Positions 40,932 to 48,908 of a DNA stretch of 64,000 bases are shown here, one piece after another (positions within the stretch are counted from its first letter, which is position 1; every line of letters starts with the position of its first letter). The stretch covers positions 2,480,001 to 2,544,000 of the forward strand of contig NZ_QFFJ01000002.1 in the NCBI RefSeq assembly GCF_003308995.1. Direction: 5' to 3'. This stretch comes from Chitinophaga flava (GTDB lineage Bacteria > Bacteroidota > Bacteroidia > Chitinophagales > Chitinophagaceae). Both the position numbers and the translations under genes were made by a program. The notes beneath the pieces were generated by a model. It saw only the letters and a list, made by a program, of their open reading frames with translations, was not told the origin of the DNA and made no database searches.

Positions 40932-42251
40932 ATGCATAAGGGTCCGACTGACTATCTTTACCGAATAACACAACGTACCTGGAGCTACATAGTGAATGTA
41001 GGAACAAGCCCGCTGATGCCTTTTATAGAATCAAGACGTACCAGGTTACTCAACCTGCTGGCTATTCCGTGTATCCCGTTTATGTTGTTCTTTGCCGTCC
41101 TGAATGCCAGTCAGGGCCGGTATCTTCTTGCGGCCCTTAATTTGACCACCAGCGGGATTAATGTTTTTGTATTATGGCTGCACTGGAAACGACGTTATCT
41201 CAGCGCCCGGCTGGTAGCTATTGTATGCAGCATTCTGTTGTACGCTTTCACCGGCCTGTTTTTTCATAATGGCGCAGAATACTTCCTGCTCAATATCCTG
41301 ATCTGTTGTATACTGGTGTATGACAACAAATGGGTGGTAGCAGGACTCAGCACACTGGTCATCACAGCCTTCCTGCTGATTATTTTTATGCCGCAATATT
41401 GGCAGCTGGCGGAGCCTGTCCCGCAAAGCAGGGTATGGGCCAATGTGGCCACTTCGCTTTTCTTTATTGTGGTGGCGCTGAGCTTTTTTAAGTATATCCA
41501 GGGTGATTACCAGCGGGAGATTGAAAAACAGCGGGAGGCGCTGGCAGCCATGAACAAGGACAAAGAGAAACTTTTTTCTATTGTGGCACATGATATCCGT
41601 AGTCCGTTGGCCACGCTGGAAGTACTACTGGACATGTTCCGCAAAGGAGAATATCCGGAATTGGAAATGGAAGAAGCGGCGGGCATGTTGCATAAAAAGA
41701 TAGCGCAGCTGGGAGGGTCATTGGATAATGTCCTGCGCTGGAGTTCCCGCAGTATGAAAGGTATTCACGCGCAGCCCGTGAACTTTTTTCTGGGGCCGCT
41801 GGCCACCGAAGTGCTTTATTTCTTCGAGATGATCATCCAGCAAAAAAAAATCACAGTAGACACGGCTATCCCTTCAGATCTCTTGTTGTACGCCGATAGG
41901 GACCAGGTGTCCGTTATCCTGCGCAATTTCCTGAGCAACGCGCTCAAATTCAGTTATACAGGAGGTCAGATAGAAGTGAAAGCCATTGCAGCCGGTACAC
42001 AGGTGGCCATCAGTATTACCGACCATGGCACGGGCATGTTGCCTACGCAGGTGTTAAACCTCTTTTCCTATCGTCAGAGCCCCGGCTACGGTACAGATGG
42101 AGAGCGGGGTACCGGGCTGGGGCTGATACTGTGTAAGGAGTTTGCCCAGCAAAATGGCGGCGAAATCACCGTGGAAAGCCACGTCGATAAAGGGACCCGC
42201 TTTACCGTATTTCTACCCATGGGCAAGCCCGATTTCACTGAGGACGACTGA
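40932..42251 (+). CDS. Orphan sensor histidine kinase with polytopic N-terminus
   Basis: 439 residues. About six membrane helices (35-215), starting LLNLLAIPCIPFMLFFAV and ending SLFFIVVALSFFKYI, with no large periplasmic loop. A short coiled coil leads to the phosphotransfer motif LFSIVAHDIRSPLATLEVLL (His near residue 220). The ATPase domain has LRNFLSNALKFSYTGG, ITDHGTGM and GTGLGLILCKEFAQ. All catalytic boxes are present. No response regulator gene is adjacent, and the HxlR gene that follows is convergent. Its promoter (40896) suggests leaderless translation. Confidence 0.92.
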   Translation: MHKGPTDYLYRITQRTWSYIVNVGTSPLMPFIESRRTRLLNLLAIPCIPFMLFFAVLNASQGRYLLAALNLTTSGINVFVLWLHWKRRYLSARLVAIVCSILLYAFTGLFFHNGAEYFLLNILICCILVYDNKWVVAGLSTLVITAFLLIIFMPQYWQLAEPVPQSRVWANVATSLFFIVVALSFFKYIQGDYQREIEKQREALAAMNKDKEKLFSIVAHDIRSPLATLEVLLDMFRKGEYPELEMEEAAGMLHKKIAQLGGSLDNVLRWSSRSMKGIHAQPVNFFLGPLATEVLYFFEMIIQQKKITVDTAIPSDLLLYADRDQVSVILRNFLSNALKFSYTGGQIEVKAIAAGTQVAISITDHGTGMLPTQVLNLFSYRQSPGYGTDGERGTGLGLILCKEFAQQNGGEITVESHVDKGTRFTVFLPMGKPDFTEDD

Positions 42252-42267
42252 CCATCGCCCGCTACTT

Positions 42268-42705
42268 TTACTGGTTGGCAGCTGTCGGTAAATCGAACAC
42301 TTTACCTGTTTTTATTTGTTTGATCACCCCTTTTCCTGTTTCAGGCAAAGCCTCCTTCTTTTCTTCCATCAGCGTTTTGAAAGTATCCATATACTTCAGT
42401 CCCCATTCCTCCATAGAGGCCACCACCGGCAACATAGACTCACCGAATGAAGTCAGGTAATATTCTACTTTGGGCGGCATTTCCGGATAGATCACCCTCC
42501 TGATAATGCCATGAAACTCCAGTTCACGCAGCTGCAGGTCCAGCACACGGCGGCTGGCGGAAGGCATTGCCCGCTGGAGTTCTGCGGGCCTTCTAACCCC
42601 GTTTTTGATCAGATATATCAGATACGATTTCCACTTGCCACCAATGATTTCCATCAATACAGCCATGCCACAGGTGAATTCTTTAGGTATTTTCTTTTCG
42701 TACAT
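42268..42705 (-). CDS. HxlR family winged-helix regulator
   Basis: 145 residues from ATG 42705. The HxlR signature (PF01638) is seen: FTCGMAVLMEIIGGKWKSYL with Cys18 at the conserved redox position, then LQRAMPSASRRVLDLQLREL and the wing IRRVIYPEMPPKVEYYLTS. HxlR proteins often sense electrophiles or quinones through this cysteine and repress a divergent reductase. Here the divergent SDR gene at 42862 fits that logic, and a palindrome at 42757-42778 is the likely operator. Confidence 0.92.
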   Translation of the reverse strand: MYEKKIPKEFTCGMAVLMEIIGGKWKSYLIYLIKNGVRRPAELQRAMPSASRRVLDLQLRELEFHGIIRRVIYPEMPPKVEYYLTSFGESMLPVVASMEEWGLKYMDTFKTLMEEKKEALPETGKGVIKQIKTGKVFDLPTAANQ

Positions 42706-42756
42706 CGTTTCATTTTTTAACCCTGACAAATTTATCCCTATTTCCCTAAACGGAAC

Positions 42757-42778
42757 ATACGGAAAATATTATCCGTAT
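42757..42778. promoter_or_regulatory. 22-bp imperfect palindrome, candidate HxlR operator
   Basis: ATACGGA (42757-42763) and TCCGTAT (42772-42778) flank AAATATTA, whose centre AATATT is itself palindromic. It lies in the HxlR/SDR divergent spacer, 52 nt from the HxlR start and 84 nt from the SDR start. Confidence 0.6.
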
Positions 42779-42797
42779 CAGAAAGTAATTGCCTTAA

Positions 42798-42828
42798 TTG
42801 ACTCTCTGGTGTTATCTGCGTCACTTTG
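42798..42828 (+). promoter_or_regulatory. Probable promoter of the SDR gene
   Basis: TTG at 42798-42800, 20-nt spacer, TCACTTTG at 42821-42828 (one mismatch to TAnnTTTG). The ATG is at 42862. The operator at 42757 sits just upstream. Confidence 0.5.
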
Positions 42829-42861
42829 CAGCATCATTTTTTTCACTAAAAACAAATTAAG

Positions 42862-43632
42862 ATGAACACAGGAAAGTACGCAGGAAAAAAAGCCGTGGTA
42901 ACAGGCGGTACACACGGGATCGGACTGGCAGTGGTGAAAATGCTGCTGGCAGAAGGCGCCACTGTATTACTCACCGGCCGTAATCCCGCCAATGTTGAGA
43001 AAGCCGCCCAATCACTGGGCAGCCAGGCACATGCCGTTGTTTCCGATGCGGCCAGCATCGCTGATATCAAAAAACTGGGGCAGACCGTAAAAGAGCAGCT
43101 GGGTACCATCGATCTGCTGTACATTAACGTGGGGATCTCTTCCCTCACCACCTTTGATAATGTAACACCCGAAATATACGATGAGATGTTTGCCATCAAT
43201 ACCAGGGGTAGCTTTTTTACAGTACAACAGCTGTCATCCCTGATTAATCCGGGTGGTTCCGTTGTATTCACCACTTCAGTGGCTAATGGGGGAGGTATTA
43301 CCGGCATGAGCGTTTATGCAGGTACCAAGGCCGCATTGTATTCCTTTACAAAAAGTTTTGCCGCTGAACTGCTGCCACTGGGCATCCGGGTAAATGCTGT
43401 CAGCCCCGGTTTTACAGACACTCCTACCATGGGCGTGACAGACGCCACAGAAGCAGAAAGAGAAGCGTTCCGGCAGATAGGCGATGCCATTACTCCAATG
43501 AAACGGCACGGCTCTCCCGAAGAAGTGGCCAAAGCTGTCCTTTTTATGGCATTTGACGCCACTTTTACCACCGGCGAGGAAATACTCGTAGATGGTGGTC
43601 TGGGACAACGTTTAACACCCCCCGAAAACTAA
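42862..43632 (+). CDS. Short-chain dehydrogenase/reductase under HxlR control
   Basis: 256 residues, classical SDR. Nucleotide motif VVTGGTHGIGLAV (12-24), INVGIS in place of NNAG, catalytic Ser in TTSVANGGG and Tyr-x-x-x-Lys in SVYAGTKAALYSF, and the C-terminal GEEILVDGGLGQRL. The arginine in LLTGRNP after the second strand suggests NADP(H). The preceding HxlR gene and operator point to induction by reactive carbonyls or quinones (inference). Substrate unknown. Confidence 0.93.
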   Translation: MNTGKYAGKKAVVTGGTHGIGLAVVKMLLAEGATVLLTGRNPANVEKAAQSLGSQAHAVVSDAASIADIKKLGQTVKEQLGTIDLLYINVGISSLTTFDNVTPEIYDEMFAINTRGSFFTVQQLSSLINPGGSVVFTTSVANGGGITGMSVYAGTKAALYSFTKSFAAELLPLGIRVNAVSPGFTDTPTMGVTDATEAEREAFRQIGDAITPMKRHGSPEEVAKAVLFMAFDATFTTGEEILVDGGLGQRLTPPEN

Positions 43633-43645
43633 CTGTGATGGCTTA

Positions 43646-43765
43646 TGATGTTTTATGATGGACTTGATGCGATTAGTGGATGTCTAACAGATTGGCAATA
43701 TTGCGTGCCAAAAGATGTTTTCGGAAAAAATCCTGCATCATTATCAGGTCTATCATAAAACATCA
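43646..43765. repeat. 13-bp inverted repeat in an intergenic spacer
   Basis: TGATGTTTTATGA (43646-43658) and its exact complement TCATAAAACATCA (43753-43765), 94 bases apart, within the 242-base gap between SDR genes. The same kind of ATGATG/CATCAT text is found at 10288-10328 in the ter locus, so it may be a dispersed spacer element. Confidence 0.45.
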
Positions 43766-43874
43766 CAACTTATCATCGTTACGGGTCGGGGACAGTTTTC
43801 GTCAATTCATCAAAAAATCGTTTGCAGTAGCTTCGCGCTACTGCATTTTTGTGTGTACTAACCTAAACCGCAAC

Positions 43875-44669
43875 ATGCAACATACAAAGTACACCATGAT
43901 CACAGGCGCCAGCTCTGGATTGGGAAAGGAACTGGCCCGGCAATGTGCTGCCATGGGCCGTAATCTTATCCTGATAGCCCTGCCGGGAGGAAACATGTTT
44001 TCCCTGGCCGAGAACCTGGAGCTGGAATATAAGGTGGACGTCCGTTTCTTTGAATTTGATATGACGAATACCAGCCTATTACAACAGGTGCTGGCTGAGG
44101 TCTTGTCCCAGTACCAGGTAGACTTCCTGATCAATAATGCAGGCATCGGGGGAACATCTTTCATCACTGATACTTCACTGGAGAGAATAGACAGTATCAT
44201 ACAATTGAATATACGTAGTACCGTGATCGTTACACGGCTGCTGATACCACATTTGCTGCAGCACCAGGAGAGTTATATCCTGAACATCGCCAGTATGGCG
44301 GCTTTTACCCCTATTGCCTACAAAACGGTATACCCGGCCTCCAAGGCTTTTATCTCTTCCTTTTTCCTGGGACTGCGGGAAGAGCTGTCGGGTACGGGTG
44401 TATTTGTGAGTGTGGTATATCCGGGGCCTATCATGACCAACTCCCACACATCCCGGCGTATCATTGGCCAGGGCTTTAAAGGGAGAATGGGCTTGCTCAA
44501 TACCTCTCAGATTGCAGCCATTGCGCTTAGAGGCACTTTCAGCAAGTGCCGGGTGATTATTCCGGGGCTGATGAACCGTATCAATCATCGGCTGATGCAG
44601 CTGTTGCCATTGGCATTCAGGTTGAGACTGGTGTCGCGGGAAGTAAAGAAGGAAATACAATTTGTCTGA
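43875..44669 (+). CDS. Short-chain dehydrogenase/reductase (DltE/KR-like)
   Basis: 264 residues from ATG 43875. Motifs TMITGASSGLGKELA (7-21), NNAGIGGTSF, the catalytic Ser in LNIASMAAF, and Tyr-x-x-x-Lys in TVYPASKAFISSF. The C-terminal extension (RLMQLLPLAFRLRLVSREV) resembles membrane-associated SDRs that act on lipids. It starts the operon with the epimerase at 44672, whose ATG lies 3 nt after its stop, and the LytS/LytR pair. Confidence 0.9.
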   Translation: MQHTKYTMITGASSGLGKELARQCAAMGRNLILIALPGGNMFSLAENLELEYKVDVRFFEFDMTNTSLLQQVLAEVLSQYQVDFLINNAGIGGTSFITDTSLERIDSIIQLNIRSTVIVTRLLIPHLLQHQESYILNIASMAAFTPIAYKTVYPASKAFISSFFLGLREELSGTGVFVSVVYPGPIMTNSHTSRRIIGQGFKGRMGLLNTSQIAAIALRGTFSKCRVIIPGLMNRINHRLMQLLPLAFRLRLVSREVKKEIQFV

Positions 44670-44671
44670 GC

Positions 44672-45658
44672 ATGAAAACAGTATTAGTAACAGGAGCCAA
44701 CGGGTTTCTGGGTTCCAATCTTACACGGGAGCTATATCGCCTGGGATATGATGTCAAAGCGATGATACGGCCTACGGCCGATCTGAAAGGAATGGCCGAT
44801 ATTCCCTGTGAGGTATTCTTTGGCCATATCGATAATAAAAATGATGTAGATGCGGCCGTGGCCGGCTGTGATATTGTAATTCATACGGCCTGTATCACTG
44901 ATCAGTGGAATATTACTTTCAAAGAATACGAACGGATCAACTACACCAGTACACAATACATTACAGAGGCCTGTATTCATCAAGGGGTAGAACGATTGAT
45001 CTATGTGAGCACGGCCAATACTATCGGGCCGGGTAGCCGGCTTTATCCTGGTAGTGAACTGAATGGGTTCACCCTTTTCAGTGCCCGCTCCGGTTATATC
45101 AATACCAAATACCTGGCACAACAGTATGTGCTGGAACAGGTGGCCGCCAGCCGGCTGGAGGCTATAGTGGTGAACCCCACTTTTATGGTAGGGCCCTGTG
45201 ATGTAAAGCCCAGTTCTGGTAAACTGCTGTTGTACGGACTGAAGAAGAAAGTGCTCTTTTATCCGCCGGGAGGAAAAAATTTTGTCCATATACAGGATGT
45301 GTGCAGAGGTATTATCAACGCAATCCACTACGGCAAAAACGGCAACTGTTACCTGTTGGCCGGCCAGAATCTGAGTTACCGCGAGTTCTATACTATCCTC
45401 AATAACATCACCGGCGAGAAAAAACTAATGGTAAGGATACCTAAAACGATGCTGAGAATAGCCGGTACAACAGGTTCGCTGCTACAGCGTTTCGCTCGTA
45501 TAAAAGGCCGGTTGAATCATACGGCTGCCTATATGTTGTGTATGGATAATTATTATACCGGGAAGAAGTCTGAACGGGAGCTGCATATTAAGTATACACC
45601 GGTGGAAGATGCGATCAGTAGTGCATTCCACTGGTTCAGGGAAAATAACTATTTTTAG
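44672..45658 (+). CDS. Extended SDR, NAD-dependent epimerase/dihydroflavonol-4-reductase type
   Basis: 328 residues. MKTVLVTGANGFLGSNL is the extended-SDR nucleotide motif (5-17), and a Tyr-x-x-x-Lys occurs in RSGYINTKYLAQQYV. The central VSTANTIGPG and AIVVNPTFMVGP segments match the family that includes dihydroflavonol reductase, GDP/UDP-sugar and sterol-type enzymes. Substrate unknown. Sitting directly after the SDR at 43875, both probably modify one lipid or sugar. Confidence 0.9.
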   Translation: MKTVLVTGANGFLGSNLTRELYRLGYDVKAMIRPTADLKGMADIPCEVFFGHIDNKNDVDAAVAGCDIVIHTACITDQWNITFKEYERINYTSTQYITEACIHQGVERLIYVSTANTIGPGSRLYPGSELNGFTLFSARSGYINTKYLAQQYVLEQVAASRLEAIVVNPTFMVGPCDVKPSSGKLLLYGLKKKVLFYPPGGKNFVHIQDVCRGIINAIHYGKNGNCYLLAGQNLSYREFYTILNNITGEKKLMVRIPKTMLRIAGTTGSLLQRFARIKGRLNHTAAYMLCMDNYYTGKKSERELHIKYTPVEDAISSAFHWFRENNYF

Positions 45659-45673
45659 GATTAGGGGTAAACT

Positions 45674-46750
45674 ATGAACTTCCAGGAAAACGAACCTTTA
45701 TTCTCCAGCAAAGTATTTCTGTATCTCTCCAGGATACTGGTGCTGTTCACTTTCAGCATTATCTTCAAATCTTTTGATCACACCTTTGTGAATGACCTGA
45801 GGGTGATGGATTTGAGGGGCTGGATGTTCAGCCTTTTTTATGTGGCTTTTGGGCTGCTGGTATGGGAAGGAGCGGTATGGCTCACCCGTATGATTGAGGC
45901 GAGGATAGGAGGGGTGGCAGCATCCCGCAGACTGGCTGTGTTATGTTGTGTGCTGGTATTGTATGGGATAGTGGCGGCTTTTGGTTTTGGTTTTTTGTAT
46001 GCTGTGTCAGACATCGTGCTGTTTCATCGTTATGAAGCCTGGCAGAGCTTTAAGGCACTGAGTTATGATCTCAACTTCGGCATATTTATGTTTTACCTGC
46101 TGATACTGACTTTCAATGGTATCATCTATTATTATTCAGCATGGAAGGAATATCAGGTGCAGGCGGAAAGGCTGATGCGGGAGAATATACAGGCCAGGTA
46201 TGATGCCCTGCGCAACCAGATAGATCCGCATTTCTTTTTTAACTCGCTGAGTGTGCTCACCAACCTGGTGTACAAAAGCCCTGACCTGTCGGCAGATTAT
46301 ATTACACAGCTGGCCAAAACCTATCGTTACATCTTAGATAAGAAGTTCGAAAACCTGGTGACGGTACAAACAGAGCTGGACTTTCTGGAGTCATATCTGT
46401 TTCTGATGCACATACGTCATCAGCAGAGCATACAGTTTGAAGTTGAAGTAGAGGAGAAGATACGCAGCAAAGGGATGATCCCGCCGGTATCCCTGCAATT
46501 GCTGATAGAGAATGCCATCAAACATAACCGTTTTTCTGCCAACGATCCGCTGATTATCAGTGTAAAGAATGAAGATGGTTGCCTGGTAGTATCCAATCCT
46601 GTCCGCAGGAAAACGGGTGCTGAGTTGTCATCCGGGATAGGGCTCGAGAATATTCAGAAGAGATATGCGCTGATCAGCGACCGTGGAATTGAGATACAAC
46701 AGTCTGATGAAATGTTTATTGTAAAAATACCCATTATTACTGTCACATGA
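45674..46750 (+). CDS. LytS-type membrane sensor histidine kinase
   Basis: 358 residues. About four N-terminal helices (FLYLSRILVLFTFSIIF, GWMFSLFYVAFGLLVWEG, LAVLCCVLVLYGIVAAF, FGIFMFYLLILTFNGIIYY) and a short coiled coil. The His_kinase module (PF06580) has the phosphoacceptor in LRNQIDPHFFFNSLS and the ATPase boxes LQLLIENAIKHN and SSGIGLENIQKRY. It overlaps the regulator by 4 nt (ATGA), so the two form one signalling unit of the LytTR kind. The signal is unknown. Confidence 0.92.
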   Translation: MNFQENEPLFSSKVFLYLSRILVLFTFSIIFKSFDHTFVNDLRVMDLRGWMFSLFYVAFGLLVWEGAVWLTRMIEARIGGVAASRRLAVLCCVLVLYGIVAAFGFGFLYAVSDIVLFHRYEAWQSFKALSYDLNFGIFMFYLLILTFNGIIYYYSAWKEYQVQAERLMRENIQARYDALRNQIDPHFFFNSLSVLTNLVYKSPDLSADYITQLAKTYRYILDKKFENLVTVQTELDFLESYLFLMHIRHQQSIQFEVEVEEKIRSKGMIPPVSLQLLIENAIKHNRFSANDPLIISVKNEDGCLVVSNPVRRKTGAELSSGIGLENIQKRYALISDRGIEIQQSDEMFIVKIPIITVT

Positions 46751-47502
46751 AGATTGTCATATTTGAAGATGAAATGCATAATGCCGAACGCCTGAAACAG
46801 TTGCTGCATAAGTATGATCCGGGCATAGAAGTAGTGGCTGTTATTGAGTCGGTAGCAGAAGGACTGAAATGGCTGGAACAGGGCATTGGTGCAGATTTGA
46901 TGATGATGGACATACAATTGTCTGATGGGAACTGTTTTGAGATATTCAGTAAAATGAAGGTGTCTACGCCGGTCATCTTCACGACGGCTTATGATGGTTT
47001 TGCCTTACAGGCTTTTAAGGTAAACAGTATCGATTACCTGATGAAGCCTATTGACCCCGACGAGTTAAAACGGGCCTTGCAGAAATATGAACATTTCCGG
47101 CCAGCGGCAGCGAGTGCCATTAGTATTGAAAAGATTGCGGAAGAGTTTATGCGCCGCAACAGTACCCGTTTTATCGGTAAGATCAACAATCAGCTGGTAT
47201 ATGTGAAAGCACAGGATATTGCTTATCTGCATTTTACCAAAGGTATGACGGTAGCTACTACGGTAACGAATCAACGTTTACCGCTGGACTATTCATTGGA
47301 TCAGATTGAGAAGATGCTGGACCGGAATGTCTTTTTCCGGATCAACCGGCAGTTTATCATACACATCGATGCCATCAAAAAAATCACCACTTATTATAAT
47401 AGCAGATTAATACTTCAATTAGCACCTTATGTTGATACTGATGTTATTATTAGCCGTGAGAGGGTGGCGGAATTCAAGAGCTGGCTGGAAGGCAAAAGCT
47501 GA
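46747..47502 (+). CDS. LytTR-type response regulator
   Basis: 251 residues. Receiver domain (1-115) with IFEDE at the start, phospho-Asp in LMMMDIQLSDG, and KPIDPDE with the conserved lysine. The LytTR DNA-binding domain (about 140-248) has FIGKINNQLVYVKAQDIAYLH, VFFRINRQFIIHIDAI and the C-terminal VIISRERVAEFKSWL. It should bind direct repeats at promoters controlled by the LytS-type kinase overlapping upstream. It is the last gene of the SDR-epimerase operon. Confidence 0.94.
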   Translation: MKIVIFEDEMHNAERLKQLLHKYDPGIEVVAVIESVAEGLKWLEQGIGADLMMMDIQLSDGNCFEIFSKMKVSTPVIFTTAYDGFALQAFKVNSIDYLMKPIDPDELKRALQKYEHFRPAAASAISIEKIAEEFMRRNSTRFIGKINNQLVYVKAQDIAYLHFTKGMTVATTVTNQRLPLDYSLDQIEKMLDRNVFFRINRQFIIHIDAIKKITTYYNSRLILQLAPYVDTDVIISRERVAEFKSWLEGKS

Positions 47503-47563
47503 AGCCACCAAACGATGAATGCCTGTATAACTGGCTGTTTGCAGCAAGTAATCTAGATCTTAT

Positions 47564-47598
47564 TTTGTGAATGAGGGCCCGGCTTTTTCATTAATTTG
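47564..47598 (+). promoter_or_regulatory. Possible promoter of the coiled-coil repeat gene
   Basis: TTTG at 47564-47567, 23-nt spacer, TTAATTTG at 47591-47598 (one mismatch). The ATG is at 47618, about 14 nt after the predicted start. Confidence 0.4.
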
Positions 47599-47617
47599 CT
47601 GTCACAACCCAAAAAAA

Positions 47618-48859
47618 ATGAAAAAGCTATCCCTGTATTGTTGTTTAACAATTGTATTCCTATGTAGTGCTATGCCATTTGTTTTTGCCAGCGGACCGGA
47701 GCTATATGTTGGTTCTGTTACTTTCCCTGCTGGTTTTGCAGTAGGCGATTATGTTGAATTTCTGAGGACAAGTCCGTCCAATGCAGGCGCTTCCGGCAAT
47801 TATGAGATCTCTATTTCGTATACCCGTGGTAATATTGCGGCGGGGGCTACTTTTCTCGTGAATGTTACCCATTCTAATCCGGATATATGGAGGGAAGCCG
47901 GCCGTATCAGTAAAGCGGGGTACACCACAAGTGCTGTTGAAAATTTTGTGGTAGATGTTAATTCTCAGTATGGATATGTCCGTTTCCGTTTGAGGGCCAT
48001 CAATACCTATGGCGTGCCGGAATCTCCTATAGGGGTGGATGTTAAGGTAAGGTCTATCAACTCGACAGATAGCTGGGCAGCGATGGATGTAAGAGGAAAT
48101 AGTACTGCTCCGCTGGGGTTGATGCCGATGACCAACGAATGGAATCTGTTTGTAGGGAATCCGTTTACGGCTGCTTCCGCTGCTGTGGCCATTACCGCAA
48201 CGATGGACGGCAATGTAGGTATCGGTACCCGTACTCCTCAGTCCAAATTGGCTGTAGCCGGTACACTCTCCGCTCAGAAAGTGAAAGTGACCGCTATCGG
48301 CTGGCCCGATTATGTATTTGATAAAAACTACCACCTGCCTGCATTACAGGAGGTACGTACCTTTATCGATGAACATGGTCATCTCCCCGAAATACCTTCC
48401 GCAGCAACCATTGTAAAAGAAGGACAGGACCTGGGCGAGATGAATAAAGCCCTGTTGAAAAAGGTGGAAGAACTCACCTTATACCTGATGGAAGAAAACG
48501 ATAATAACAAAGTGCTGGAAAAACAAGTGATAGAGCTTAAAAACCGGCAAGTGTCTCTGGAACAAAAAGTACAACAACTGCAGGAAAAACAAGTGATAGA
48601 GCTTAAAAACCGGCAAGTGTCTCTGGAACAAAAAGTACAACAACTGCAGGAAAAACAAGTGATAGAGCTTAAAAACCGGCAAGTGTCTCTGGAACAAAAA
48701 GTACAACAACTGCAGGAAAAACAAGTGATAGAGCTTAAAAACCGGCAAGTGTCTCTGGAACAAAAAGTACAACAACTGCAGGAAAAACAAGTGACAGAGC
48801 TTAAAAACCGGCAGGCTTCTCTCGAAAAAAAAGTACAGCAACTGCTGGAGAAACACTAG
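47618..48859 (+). CDS. Exported protein with conserved C-terminal module and tandem-repeat coiled coil
   Basis: 413 residues from ATG 47618. Signal peptide (LTIVFLCSAMPFVFA, 1-24), then a beta-rich region (FPAGFAVGDYVEFLRT ... FVVDVNSQYGYVRFRLRA). A tail-fibre-like GNVGIGTRTPQSKLAVAGT leads into VKVTAIGWPDYVFDKNYHLP and HLPEIPSAATIVKEGQDLGE, the same C-terminal module as in the protein at 21679. The end is five 22-residue repeats of a coiled coil (KQVIELKNRQVSLEQKVQQL form), each 66 bp in DNA. Its location outside the cell and the coiled coil suggest a fibre or anchoring role (inference). Confidence 0.82.
   Translation: MKKLSLYCCLTIVFLCSAMPFVFASGPELYVGSVTFPAGFAVGDYVEFLRTSPSNAGASGNYEISISYTRGNIAAGATFLVNVTHSNPDIWREAGRISKAGYTTSAVENFVVDVNSQYGYVRFRLRAINTYGVPESPIGVDVKVRSINSTDSWAAMDVRGNSTAPLGLMPMTNEWNLFVGNPFTAASAAVAITATMDGNVGIGTRTPQSKLAVAGTLSAQKVKVTAIGWPDYVFDKNYHLPALQEVRTFIDEHGHLPEIPSAATIVKEGQDLGEMNKALLKKVEELTLYLMEENDNNKVLEKQVIELKNRQVSLEQKVQQLQEKQVIELKNRQVSLEQKVQQLQEKQVIELKNRQVSLEQKVQQLQEKQVIELKNRQVSLEQKVQQLQEKQVTELKNRQASLEKKVQQLLEKH
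48521..48856. repeat. 66-bp in-frame tandem repeat, five copies
   Basis: Copies start at 48521, 48587, 48653, 48719 and 48785. The first four are virtually identical and the fifth is diverged, with the remnant tail EKKVQQLLEKH. Each encodes 22 residues, that is two hendecads of coiled coil. Identical copies imply recent expansion and likely copy-number variation between strains. Confidence 0.95.
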
Positions 48860-48908
48860 ATTTAATACAGCCCTTCCCGTTATTTTTGTGTTTGTCCTAA
48901 ATTGCAGT

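Noticed and set aside
48521..48856. The 66-bp repeat as a CRISPR-like array
   Set aside because: Units are contiguous with no spacers and remain in frame as coding coiled-coil repeats.
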